From Trichomonas vaginalis G3 (lineage: Eukaryota; Parabasalia; Trichomonadida; Trichomonadidae), in contig NC_067204.1 of the NCBI RefSeq assembly GCF_026262505.1, forward strand, positions 6,419,797 to 6,483,796: DNA of 64,000 nt, read 5' to 3'. A model generated the notes under the pieces. The model saw nothing but the letters and a program-made list of their open reading frames with translations, ran no database searches and had not been told where the DNA came from. Shown one piece after another: positions 9,832 through 18,664 of this stretch (its first letter is position 1; each line of letters starts with the position of its first letter). Position numbers and translations under genes: made by a program.

Positions 9832-12142
9832 TTATAAAGCTTCATTTACAGGTATTTCATCGTCAGTAAATGAATCCTCATTATCGTTTGGTTCAACCTG
9901 TTTATATAATCCTTTCATTTCTTCTTTCAAAACATAACACCATGTTTGTTTACCATCTATTCTTCTCTGTTTCCTATCACATTTATCCTTAATGCTCATT
10001 TGGAAATTCTTGTCTTTCATGTCTGATGGTTTGCAGAATAGAGCATTTTTACACGTCATACCTGCACACAATTCATCATAATGTGTATTTATCCATACAT
10101 CTAAAGGATTTGTTGATAACTCGATTAAATCTTGTTTGGCTTCAGTCATCGGTATGATTCGTACATTAAATGATGAAAGGTCATATTGCATAAAATACGT
10201 CAGTAAATTATCATAAAATTCCTTTGTGCATGAATTCATTAAATTCTTGAAATAATCAAATTGACCCTTAAATTTACCATTAACTCTTAAAACTACGTAT
10301 CTTCTGTCTCCAACTTCAATTTTGACAGGGTAAACGTTATTAGTTACGAAAATGAAGTTTGCAACATTCTGAGCAGTTCTTCTGGGTTGATTCTTTTCAT
10401 TAATTCTTATCTCATTATCCGTTATAATTGATTTCAAAGCGTTGAAGTTTGCGAGTCTGTCTTCACCAACATTCTTGAGTTCATTAAGTACAAGAAACAT
10501 TTTATTCTCAACTACTGAGTTGAAATTACCCGTTAGCTCACCTATTTCGGTAATGTTTTTACATGAATAACCAGCGAGAAGTTCAGAAATAATGTCTGTA
10601 AATCTGTTTTTACCTGTTCCCTGAAGTCCTTTCAAAATAATTGCTGTTTCATTCTTGATTCCAGGATGTTGAATCATTGATGCAATCCAGCCGAGAAGGT
10701 ATTTATACACTTCATCGTTATTATCACAAATGGCTTCTTTAATGAAATTCATAAACATCTCAATTTTTGAGTAATCTGGCTTTTCGAGAACGTTGTATTT
10801 ATAACCTTGAAACGTTGAGAAAACATCTGGAGAATCAGATTTAAAGCAAACACCCTTAACGGTTAATGAAGACAATTGATTTAGTAGTACGTCCCATGCT
10901 GTTATTGTTTTACCTTCTTCTTTAAATAATTTAATCATTTTGAGTGACTCTTTCATGTTTGATTGAAGAACGAATGATATTTGATTCATTTTGTCGTGTA
11001 TGTTGTAATCTTTCTGAATGAAGTATTTGTTTCCACAATCTACAAAACGGATTACACGTGATAAATCCTCAATTACTTCAGAACTGTTTTTATACTGATG
11101 ATTTTCAGCCTTGCGTCTAATATCTGTTATCAAAAACGAGTCATCAAGTTTTATATCAAATGTTATTTTTGGCTTACGTAATAAAGGTAAAACATATTCA
11201 TCATAATATTCTTTTTGATATAGTTTTAGAATCTTCACTAAAACAAATGGAGAAGTCATTAAATGTGCATATCTACTACGTGCTTTTTCAAAATTACTTT
11301 TTGCATTTTCTGTTAAGCTGCAGAAGTTATAAACGTTATCGTATGCTTCATTAATTAAATGATCCGGTAACGAATTAATAGCTTGAAACAGTGTGAATAA
11401 TGTTATTTCTTTTTCTAAATTCATGTTTCCACCGTCATTATGTACTTCAAAATCACTAATACCATCGACTATGCTCTGGGCAAGTTTATCGTCAATGTTT
11501 ACATCTTTGTTTTCATTCGTGATAGTCTTTATTTCTTCGTTCTTCTGTTCAACTCTTACCTTAATATTCAAATCATTTAATATATCATTCACTGTTCTAG
11601 TTAATGTTGAATCATAACTTCCACGAATGAATGAGTATGTATTGATTGGTTCTGTTGCATTCTTGCGAACTCTTGAATCAGCCATGACTACTAAGAACGC
11701 TTTGAATCATCATAGAAGTCATTATATCAATATCATAATCATTGCAGGAATAACATTTAATCATTCTGTTCGAAACTGCATAGAAGAAATTAGTGTTGCA
11801 ATAAATGTGAAGACCTCCTGAAGCGGTTTTAACGATAACATCTTTATCCGAAAGTTTTGATAAAATATCTTTTCTAACTGTTTCTTTAAGTTCATCATTG
11901 TACGATTTATTGATATCAACATCTATAATCGTTAAATTTGAAATTTTATTTACTAATAAAGCCATACCAGTTTTCCTTCCTCTTCCTCCATCATGTTTGA
12001 GGTAGTTATGTAAATCAATCTTGTTTTCACCAATTCTTTCGTTGAGGGTTTTAGTTTCTGCCACAACTAATTCCTCAGCTAATGAATCAATAACTTTTTC
12101 ATCAGAAATGATATAGTTGCTGTTGTTGTTTGTTGCTGTCAT
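9832..12142 (-). pseudogene. AEP primase-SF3 helicase of E1, one frameshift
   Basis: The N-terminal part (12142 to about 11700) is an archaeo-eukaryotic primase/prim-pol: IIDVDIN supplies the DxD motif, SGGLHIY the conserved His, and DIDIM the last Asp. The C-terminal part (to 9832) is a D5-like superfamily 3 helicase with Walker A GLQGTGKN, Walker B FLVLNE and a sensor FVTNN motif, followed by an invariant GDRRYVV stretch. A one-base shift near 11705 splits the two; in the second frame the sequence continues as FLVVMADSRVRKN without a gap, so the two parts were one protein of ~765 residues. Such proteins open and prime DNA in many DNA viruses. It starts after a TATATAA-ATG motif, between two groups of TGTCA arrays. 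Confidence 0.88.
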
Positions 12143-12207
12143 TTATATAGGAATAAAAAAATAAAAATAATTTTAAAACTAACTTTATTTTTGGGCTGCA
12201 TCAAATT

Positions 12208-12330
12208 TCCAGGAATGTTGTCAAAATGTCATGTTGTCATCATTTTTAAGAGAAGTTAATTAACCTGGTGACATGGTGACGTAGTGACACCTTCAGTTCT
12301 TCAAAAATAATTAATTATTGAATAACCTAA
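12208..12330. repeat. TGTCA 3+3 iteron module, reverse orientation
   Basis: One copy: TGTCA at three 8-bp steps (from about 12218), spacer, then GTGAC at three 8-bp steps (from about 12268), in the intergenic region upstream of the primase-helicase and downstream of the KilA-N gene. Confidence 0.85.
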
Positions 12331-12336
12331 AAACAT

Positions 12337-12406
12337 GAGACTTTGTCTCCGGACTCTTTGAGTCACTTAACGATAAAATATATTTTTGGGTCATGGGCTA
12401 TGCCCC
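12337..12406. repeat. Cluster of three GC-rich micro-hairpins
   Basis: GAGAC-TTT-GTCTC at 12337-12349, GACTC-TTT-GAGTC at 12352-12364 and GGGC-TAT-GCCC at 12395-12405. They stand out from the AT-rich surroundings. The same type occurs inside E1 genes at 4735-4787, 9224-9247 and 14592-14619. Confidence 0.75.
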
Positions 12407-12444
12407 GCCACGTTGCGTCTTTATGACAAAAATAAATGGTTCAT

Positions 12445-13107
12445 TTACTCACAATATTTTTGTACAAAACGACCCCAAGCTTTTAACTTCTTTTCTGCAG
12501 CTTCTAATGCTATCTTAGCGAGTTCATATTCTCTAAATTCTCTCTTTAAATTTTCTTGTTCCCATTGGCCTAGTTCGAATGGAGAATCTCTATAACCATA
12601 ACATAACTCACGTTCATGTTCTAATTGTTTTTCGCGCATTTTTCTAACTTCTTGTTCGAACAAAGGTTTAGCATTCTCTACTGTATCTTCAAGTTCTTCT
12701 TCATCTAATTTCTCATGAACTTTCTTGTCTATGGAGTCCATAATTTTTCCAACTGCTATGCAATATTTTGGAGAAGCCCACATTGCTATATAGTTTATAA
12801 GTCTTGGGTCTACATACGTTCCTCTAACTTGTTTGATTTCATCAGGAATTCCTGCATGAATTTTGTATAAAAAGCAACCGCCGGAATTCGGACTGTTGCT
12901 ATATTCTTCACAAAATGCCTTATAATACTCTTCCCAGGACTTATTTTCCAACAACTTTCTAAAGTCTTTCCTAAACTGCTGACACATATTTGTTGCATTA
13001 ATGTAACCATCCTTGTCTCTACGTAAGACTTCAATACCGTTATAAGTGCCTTTTGTGAATGTTTCGCCATTAGATTTGTTCGTGAATGTTTTTGCTTCGA
13101 CTGACAT
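12445..13107 (-). CDS. KilA-N domain DNA-binding protein (E1)
   Basis: Predicted 220 residues from the ATG at 13107, chosen because the upstream codons lie in promoter-like AT-rich sequence. Residues ~20-130 fit a KilA-N domain: GYINATNMC, then KSWEEYYKAF, then RGTYVDPRLINYIAMWASP. KilA-N domains bind DNA in phages and large DNA viruses. The C-terminal third is a Glu/Lys-rich coiled coil. The gene is flanked on both sides by TGTCA 3+3 iteron modules, which makes it the best candidate for the protein that binds them; that link is an inference. Confidence 0.88.
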   Translation of the reverse strand: MSVEAKTFTNKSNGETFTKGTYNGIEVLRRDKDGYINATNMCQQFRKDFRKLLENKSWEEYYKAFCEEYSNSPNSGGCFLYKIHAGIPDEIKQVRGTYVDPRLINYIAMWASPKYCIAVGKIMDSIDKKVHEKLDEEELEDTVENAKPLFEQEVRKMREKQLEHERELCYGYRDSPFELGQWEQENLKREFREYELAKIALEAAEKKLKAWGRFVQKYCE

Positions 13108-13167
13108 TTCTGTTCTTACATACAAAATAAAAAATAAAAATAATTTTAAAACTAACGTAAACATTTA

Positions 13168-13470
13168 TTTCCAGGAATGTTGTCAAAATGTCATGTTGTC
13201 ATCATTTTTAAGAGAAGTTAATTAACCTGGTGACATGGTGACGTAGTGACACCTTCAGTTCTTCAAAAATAATTAATTATTGAATAACCTGAAACCATTA
13301 ACGTAAACATTAACGTAAACATTTATTTCCAGGAATGTTGTCAAAATGTCATGTTGTCATCATTTTTAAGAGAAGTTAATTAACCTGGTGACATGGTGAC
13401 GTAGTGACACCTTCAGTTCTTCAAAAATAATTAATTATTGAATAACCTGAAACCATTAACGTAAACATTA
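13168..13470. repeat. Two TGTCA 3+3 iteron modules upstream of KilA-N
   Basis: Two copies about 158 bp apart (core starts about 13171 and 13329), with ATTAACGTAAAC repeats between and after them. They lie directly upstream of the KilA-N start and downstream of the tail-collar gene end. Confidence 0.85.
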
Positions 13471-13586
13471 ACGTAAACATTATTTCTGCAGTTCATCCAT
13501 TACTTCATTACCTAATTAATTACAGACATAAAATATATTTAGTTCATTCGGTAAGCCTTGACCCAAAAGTCTGGGCTCAAGCACAT

Positions 13587-14642
13587 TCAATGAACGCGGT
13601 ACCATGCGAATACAGTCACAAATGGTGGCATGTAATCTTTACCCGAGCCTGTTGGATTTGTTGTGAAAGTGTGTGAATGATTTCCTGCGGTTCCACAGAA
13701 AATACCTGTGCTTGAATCTACTGGGTCAGTTGAAATATCAGATCTATTCATTCCCTGTCTATTCGAACCCGCTGCAAGATTTATATAACCTCTTTTTGTT
13801 ATTGAATGTGAATGATTACCTGTTGTGTTTGTAGTTCCTGTATGAGTGTGCGGTGGAAGGTTTGCTTCTTTAATTTTCTTCGAACCTCCTGTTTGCTTTG
13901 AATATCTAGCACAGTATAAGAATTTATCTACAATCTGCTTCCACGTACCAAAACCTAAAACTGTTGCTGGATTTGTTGAATTCATTGACGTATAAATAGA
14001 ACCAACAGGATATAATGTTTGAATTATTTCATTTTTCATGCTTGTAATCACATCATTTACTTCCGACTTCTTTGCATAATTTTCATCAACATAAGTTTTA
14101 TCTGCTTTAAGATCTAAACATCCTGAAACCCATTCTGTATCAGCTTTAACTTTAAAAGTCTCAAATGTCCATTCATGATACCATTCAACCTTTTCTTTAA
14201 TTTCATTATCTTTTTCATCAACATAAACCAAATTTGCCTTCTTATTTAACTCACTATCCACGTATTCCTTATCTACCTTCTTCATTATGTCGTTTAGGAA
14301 ACCTTCTATGAATTCCTCATTTAAATTAAATCTTCCAATCTTCAAAACTTTAGGAAATGCATTTAATGCGTAATATCTCTGTTCTTCTGGTGGAATTGAT
14401 GTTATATCATCCGTTATTCCTTTAATTTTTGAATTCATAAATAAAATTTCTTTTATATTTGATATCACTGCACCACCTTTGCAAACGAATTCGAAATGTT
14501 CATTTTTCAATACTATCTCCAAATCTCCATATTTCAACCTTTGCGTTTGTTCTGCTGTCTTTGAATTATATGCATATATGGCGTATGTAATGGTCTGAAG
14601 GACCTGGGCGCTTTGCGCCTTAAGTTGTTGTTGTTTAATCAT
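13587..14642 (-). CDS. Phage-like tail-collar/receptor-binding protein (E1)
   Basis: 351 residues, intact. The N-terminus carries QQLKAQSAQVLQTI, a peptide also present in the E1 integrase. Residues ~120-190 hold repeats of the form KAD/KKA-x-TYVDE, typical of trimeric fibre shafts. The C-terminal ~140 residues start with YPVGSIYTSMNSTNP and contain FGTWKQIVDKFLYC, LPPHTHTG, NHSHS and end in PPFVTVFAWYR, the layout of phage tail-collar/fibre tips. By analogy it would sit on the particle surface and bind the host cell. Relatives are at 42298-43889 and 53508-54795. Part of its shaft (about 14090-14230) is much closer to E3 than E2 is. Confidence 0.85.
   Translation of the reverse strand: MIKQQQLKAQSAQVLQTITYAIYAYNSKTAEQTQRLKYGDLEIVLKNEHFEFVCKGGAVISNIKEILFMNSKIKGITDDITSIPPEEQRYYALNAFPKVLKIGRFNLNEEFIEGFLNDIMKKVDKEYVDSELNKKANLVYVDEKDNEIKEKVEWYHEWTFETFKVKADTEWVSGCLDLKADKTYVDENYAKKSEVNDVITSMKNEIIQTLYPVGSIYTSMNSTNPATVLGFGTWKQIVDKFLYCARYSKQTGGSKKIKEANLPPHTHTGTTNTTGNHSHSITKRGYINLAAGSNRQGMNRSDISTDPVDSSTGIFCGTAGNHSHTFTTNPTGSGKDYMPPFVTVFAWYRVH
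14592..14619. repeat. Micro-hairpins inside the tail-collar gene
   Basis: GGTC-TGAAG-GACC (14592-14604) and GGCGC-TTT-GCGCC (14607-14619) in the codons for the N-terminal peptide of the tail-collar protein. Confidence 0.7.
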
Positions 14643-14666
14643 TTATTATGATTTAAAAATAAATAT

Positions 14667-15377
14667 TTAATCCGTTATCTCATCGGCTATTTTCTCTATT
14701 TGAAATTGCCATAATATTTCATTCATAAATTCTAAATCACAATCAAATAGGTCAGTTATTCTAAATTTAATATTTGATAAATCTTTTGAATGAAGAATAA
14801 ATGAATTCCCGGATAATTGAAACGGATATGATAAAGAAAATGTGTTTAAGTTGATGGATAAAATGTTTTGTATTGATGGGTAAGAGTTAGGGTCTAATGT
14901 TTGATGTGAAAATCTCATTGGGGTATTAACTTTATCACATTTGATTAAAATGAAATTGGAACCAGTGTCAGAATACAAAACATCCCCAACATCTTTTTCA
15001 AAATTTAATATCCCCAACAATGAACGAAGATGAGGAGTACAAAATTTAATTTTCAGCGGGAATTTAATAAGGTTATTTATTTCATCAAGTTCAAAAAGTT
15101 TATCGGGTTTTGATTTAAAATTTTCTTCATACCATACGATAAATGATTCATTTAAATAACTTAAAATCATGTTAATATCCCATTTCGCTATCACATTATT
15201 TATATACATATCATACGTTTTTTCAGGGTCATCTTTAATAAATGATATATAATCTGAAGGGTCTAAAAGAATGGGATTAAATTTACCACTCACAGAAACG
15301 AGAGTAACATTATAAATTCCGCTAACTGTTAAATTTAATTCACAGTTATTATTCGAAATAATATTGATAATTGACAT
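14667..15377 (-). CDS. Candidate minor capsid (penton) protein of E1
   Basis: 236 residues, rich in short hydrophobic strands. It aligns by eye with the E2 protein at 28728-29551: near the N-terminus G-x-Y-x-x-(T/L)L...LDPSDY matches G-R-Y-C-K-L...LTPEDF, and the C-terminal half shows the same strand order. In both lineages it follows the CCG protein gene in the transcript direction. This position and strand pattern fit the single jelly-roll penton of Polintons, but the fold has not been shown. It is divergent from the 15397 gene by 19 bp. Confidence 0.55.
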   Translation of the reverse strand: MSIINIISNNNCELNLTVSGIYNVTLVSVSGKFNPILLDPSDYISFIKDDPEKTYDMYINNVIAKWDINMILSYLNESFIVWYEENFKSKPDKLFELDEINNLIKFPLKIKFCTPHLRSLLGILNFEKDVGDVLYSDTGSNFILIKCDKVNTPMRFSHQTLDPNSYPSIQNILSINLNTFSLSYPFQLSGNSFILHSKDLSNIKFRITDLFDCDLEFMNEILWQFQIEKIADEITD

Positions 15378-15396
15378 TTTTTATTACGATTAAAAA
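15378..15396. promoter_or_regulatory. 19-bp bidirectional start region
   Basis: TTTTTATTACGATTAAAAA lies between two divergent ATGs and is a near-palindrome. Single-sided versions precede other E1 starts (for example TTTTTAATTCGTAAGAA before 9107 and TTTATTCGATTATAA before 16527). It must hold the start signals for both genes if both are expressed. Confidence 0.55.
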
Positions 15397-15876
15397 ATGG
15401 TAAAACGTTATTTTCCAGTGATAAATAAAACTAGAATAAGATTACCTCAAGAATTCATAAATTCAACGAATAAGAAATTCATTCATGTTATAAATTTTAG
15501 TGTTTTCAGAAAATATGAGTCAATGTCATATTCATCAACAGGTTATATTTCACTTCATTCAAATTTAGTTCAATCAAACCCATATAATGACCATTTCATA
15601 AGATTTTCAGATGGTATTAAAAATGTAATTGATAGATTAAAATATGAACAGATTGACAATATCGAATTTTTGGAATTTTGGTTTAAAGATCCCGATGGAA
15701 AAAAGATTGAAGTTAAAGATAAAGCTGATACTATAACAAAAACAATTACAATGACCGATCCGGATAGTGGGGAACAAAAAGAAATAAAACAAACGATAGA
15801 AACTGGTGAAAGGTCAAATATTATTGATTATGATTCAAAGGATTATTATTCGATAATGTTAATGCTTGAATATTAA
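15397..15876 (+). CDS. E1 protein of unknown function
   Basis: 159 residues, no recognised family, no signal peptide or membrane segment. Residues ~105-140 are Thr/Lys/Asp-rich (TKTITMTDPDSGEQKE). It lies between the penton and CCG protein genes but on the other strand, and its last 4 bp overlap the end of the CCG gene. A virion role is possible from its place in the capsid block only. Confidence 0.6.
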   Translation: MVKRYFPVINKTRIRLPQEFINSTNKKFIHVINFSVFRKYESMSYSSTGYISLHSNLVQSNPYNDHFIRFSDGIKNVIDRLKYEQIDNIEFLEFWFKDPDGKKIEVKDKADTITKTITMTDPDSGEQKEIKQTIETGERSNIIDYDSKDYYSIMLMLEY

Positions 15877-16527
15877 ATAGCCTTAACAAAGAATTTTTCA
15901 AGTGATATTTTATATTCATCAACTATTTTATTATAAATATCATTATATGTTAAATGAAGTTCAGTTGTTGTTCCGTTCTTTGATATCTTAATTGTGCTAA
16001 TATCCTTTATAGGATTTATTTTTGCAACTGTTCCGCAGCATGAAACCTCATCATCTATGAAAAATTGAATCTTAACGTCTGAATCTTGAACATCACAAAG
16101 AATGGCGATAATGTGAATTAATGATTCATAAGGTAAAATAATTAAACCGGATTGGTCAATTAAATTTATTATTGAATCATAATTATTAATTATTATATCA
16201 CGGTAAATTTTCATTAATTCAGAATTAATGTCTATTTTATATGGGTTCTCGATGTTTGATGAAAGAGGCGGGGGGGTATGTTGGATAAGTGGGAATTTCA
16301 ACAGGTTCTTTACCAGGTTCAGATAAAATGATTGGGTCTTCATTCTCCTCATTCTTCGGTAAGTCATGAGTTAATAAATTTGGTTGAGTTGCTGACCTTG
16401 TTAATTCAGGGCTAACATTAACTTTAACATTTTGAATAATTCGTGATTTATCATCATTTACGTTATAACCAACCGTAATCTCTGCTTTTGCGTTAGTGTT
16501 CTTTTGACTAGTAAAACGTCTTCTCAT
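15873..16527 (-). pseudogene. Conserved CCG protein of E1, frameshifted at a G7 tract
   Basis: A basic N-terminus MRRRFTSQKN is followed by ~90 residues, then a frameshift at the GGGGGGG run near 16270, then ~120 residues ending in FFVKAI. The second half has the pattern V-x-I-x(5-8)-D-x-x-CCG, then YNDIYNKIVDEYKISL. The E2 gene 28147-28723 has the same features (IEPDIACCG, FPDVIKIFDDHNISL) and is also directly upstream of the penton candidate. The function is unknown; conserved pairing with the penton gene in two distant lineages suggests a virion part. Confidence 0.65.
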
Positions 16528-16565
16528 TTATAATCGAATAAAAAAAATATATTTAAACTTTTATT

Positions 16566-16841
16566 TTACTGGAACTTTTGACTAGTAAAACAGTCAGAAT
16601 TCTTAACAACCGCCGGGTTCAGATAAAATGATTGGGTCTCCATCTTCTTTATTTTGCTCTCCCCCTGTTTCGGTAAGTCACGAGTTAATAAATTTGGTTG
16701 AGTTGCTGACCTTGTTAATTCAGGGCTAACATTAACTTTAACATTTTGAATAATTCGTGATTTATCATCATTTACGTTATAACCAACCGTAATCTCTGCT
16801 TTTGCGTTAGTGTTCTTTTGACTAGTAAAACGTCTTCTCAT
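16566..16841 (-). pseudogene. Partial tandem duplicate of the CCG protein gene 5' end
   Basis: About 240 bp, including the start motif, ATG and first ~55 codons of the 16527 gene, are repeated upstream nearly unchanged (MRRRFTSQKNTNAKAEITVG in both), then the sequence diverges after a short shared segment. It gives a 91-residue frame with no second half, so it is a duplication fragment rather than a working gene. Confidence 0.75.
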
Positions 16842-16873
16842 TTATATTCGAATAAAAAAATATATTTAAACTT

Positions 16874-17772
16874 TTATTTTGCTGGAACTTTTGAATCTAT
16901 TATTCCCTGTATTTGTTCATGAAGTTGATTTTTAGCTGTTTCATCGTAATTAATAGACCTAATATATTCATTAATTGCATTCTTATAATCATCTGATTTC
17001 TCAAATTTTCTTTTATCTGATTCCTTAACTAAATCATAAGTTAAACCACGTTGCTGATATAATGGTTTCTTAATTAAATCTTTGAATGCTTGAGATAAAG
17101 CACCTGATGCAATTCTTGCTACTATAATTGGTTGGAATTGCTGTTTAAGTTCATCTTTAACATTTGCGAAAACTGGATCGAATAAAGCAACTTTAAAGAA
17201 TTTCTTAGCTGAAATTTCAGGTCTAATATTTGCATATTTACCATCAAACTGGTTAGAATATCGTGGTAATCCATCCGGTCCCTCTTCAATAGCATTTAAT
17301 TCTTCATTGAAATAAGAATATGGATTATGACGGTATGAATTAATTGGACCATTTTCACCTTCTCTAATGTATTGTTTAACAGCTTTTCCATTTTCATCAA
17401 ATTGCATAGGATAACTTTCATTATATGCTTTACGTTTAGGATAATCAGATATAGTTAATTTATAACCATTTATGACTTTAATATTACCTTGACCATCAGT
17501 AACGAAAACTTCATTTATACCATCAGGTTTTCCATTTGGACCCGTAATGTCTGCTTCGTGTGCTTCCCAATTTGGACCTTGACGTTTGGCATATGCTTGA
17601 GCTTCTGGTAATGTTAAAACGTTTCTCATTTGTTTAACATCTTTTTGAAGACCAGCAACAATATGAACTAATTCTTTCATTCCATCAGGAACTTTCATAG
17701 TTCTATTATATGCACCCTTTTTGTTTGTTCCTTGTTTTAATGAACCTGTAGAAGATTTGCCATTTCTGTCAT
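16874..17772 (-). pseudogene. E1 putative virion protein, frameshift after the start codon
   Basis: The long frame begins at 17698, but the same frame is open back to about 17770 and reads a basic Gly/Ser/Lys-rich leader ([20 protein letters not shown]). The promoter-like motif and ATG sit at 17772, one base out of frame, so a base seems lost just after the start. Residues 50-110 are rich in G, N, D and P ([19 protein letters not shown]). The rest is mostly helical and ends in Lys. No family is recognised. It lies between the packaging ATPase and CCG protein genes on the same strand, inside the capsid block. Confidence 0.55.
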
Positions 17773-17812
17773 GTTTAATTATAAATAAAAAATAAAAATT
17801 AATTATAAAAAG

Positions 17813-18640
17813 TTAATCAAATTTAACACTTCCTTTATTTAAATCAACTATTATTTTTCCATGTTCACCTAATTGCTGATATTGTGTGTAAAGTTCATTA
17901 ATGCTCATTGGTAAATTCACTTGATAAAGCATAACGTTCAACTGTTGACGACTAAACCCACTGAAAATGAAAAGTGTTGATAGATTTGATTTAATGTTTG
18001 TGCTTAATGCTTTGAAGTATTGAACAGCCATGAAGAATGAACACTGAATGTGTCGACATTGAGTTAATAACTGATTAAAATATGATTTCTCATTTGTTAT
18101 TAGTTTTGATTTCACTGCATCATCTAGAAAAATGAGTGAATGCAAAAATTCTCTATCAAAATTTGAAATAGAAAGTGTTTCAAATAATTCATCCCGTTGT
18201 TTATCAATAATTTTATCCTCTAATCCTTGCTTCTTGATTGTATTATATAATTCTTTATACATTAAAAAGTTTTTTAAATAATCTTCTGCTTCTTCTTGTG
18301 ATAAATAAATAATTGGAATTTTGATTAAATGCTTTAAAGATTCAAATGTATCATCTGAAGGTGAACCTGAACGGTTGATATAAATTAACACATGTGAATA
18401 GGGGGAAGTGTTAGCAATAATGATAATTTGTTTTAATATCGTTAATGTTTTACCTTTATTTTGTTTACCAATTGCTGCAGTGATTGAATTTAAGTAACAT
18501 TCAGAATATGGAATTTTCATTAATTTTTCCTTAGATAGAGCATTTCTATTATCACTCAATGCTTCATTAATCATATCATCTACGTATGTATTATATACTC
18601 CCGCTAATTCTTCATAAGGGGTGGATGAATTTAAATCCAT
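17813..18640 (-). CDS. FtsK/HerA-type genome-packaging ATPase (E1)
   Basis: 275 residues, intact. The Walker A motif is GKQNKGKT near residue 58 and the Walker B motif LIFLDDA near residue 170, followed by QCRHIQCSFFMAVQ, where the conserved sensor Gln is expected. Size and order fit the A32-like ATPases that pump DNA into capsids in Polintons and related viruses. It lies 24 bp from the end of the major capsid gene on the same strand. The E2 counterpart is at 31746-32616. Confidence 0.88.
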   Translation of the reverse strand: MDLNSSTPYEELAGVYNTYVDDMINEALSDNRNALSKEKLMKIPYSECYLNSITAAIGKQNKGKTLTILKQIIIIANTSPYSHVLIYINRSGSPSDDTFESLKHLIKIPIIYLSQEEAEDYLKNFLMYKELYNTIKKQGLEDKIIDKQRDELFETLSISNFDREFLHSLIFLDDAVKSKLITNEKSYFNQLLTQCRHIQCSFFMAVQYFKALSTNIKSNLSTLFIFSGFSRQQLNVMLYQVNLPMSINELYTQYQQLGEHGKIIVDLNKGSVKFD

Positions 18641-18664
18641 TTAATCAAAAATAAATTTATAATT

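Noticed and set aside
14667..15377. Adenovirus-type cysteine protease in the E1 structural block
   Set aside because: No His...Asp/Glu...Gln...Cys order could be found here or in the other unassigned genes; the strand pattern fits a capsid protein better.
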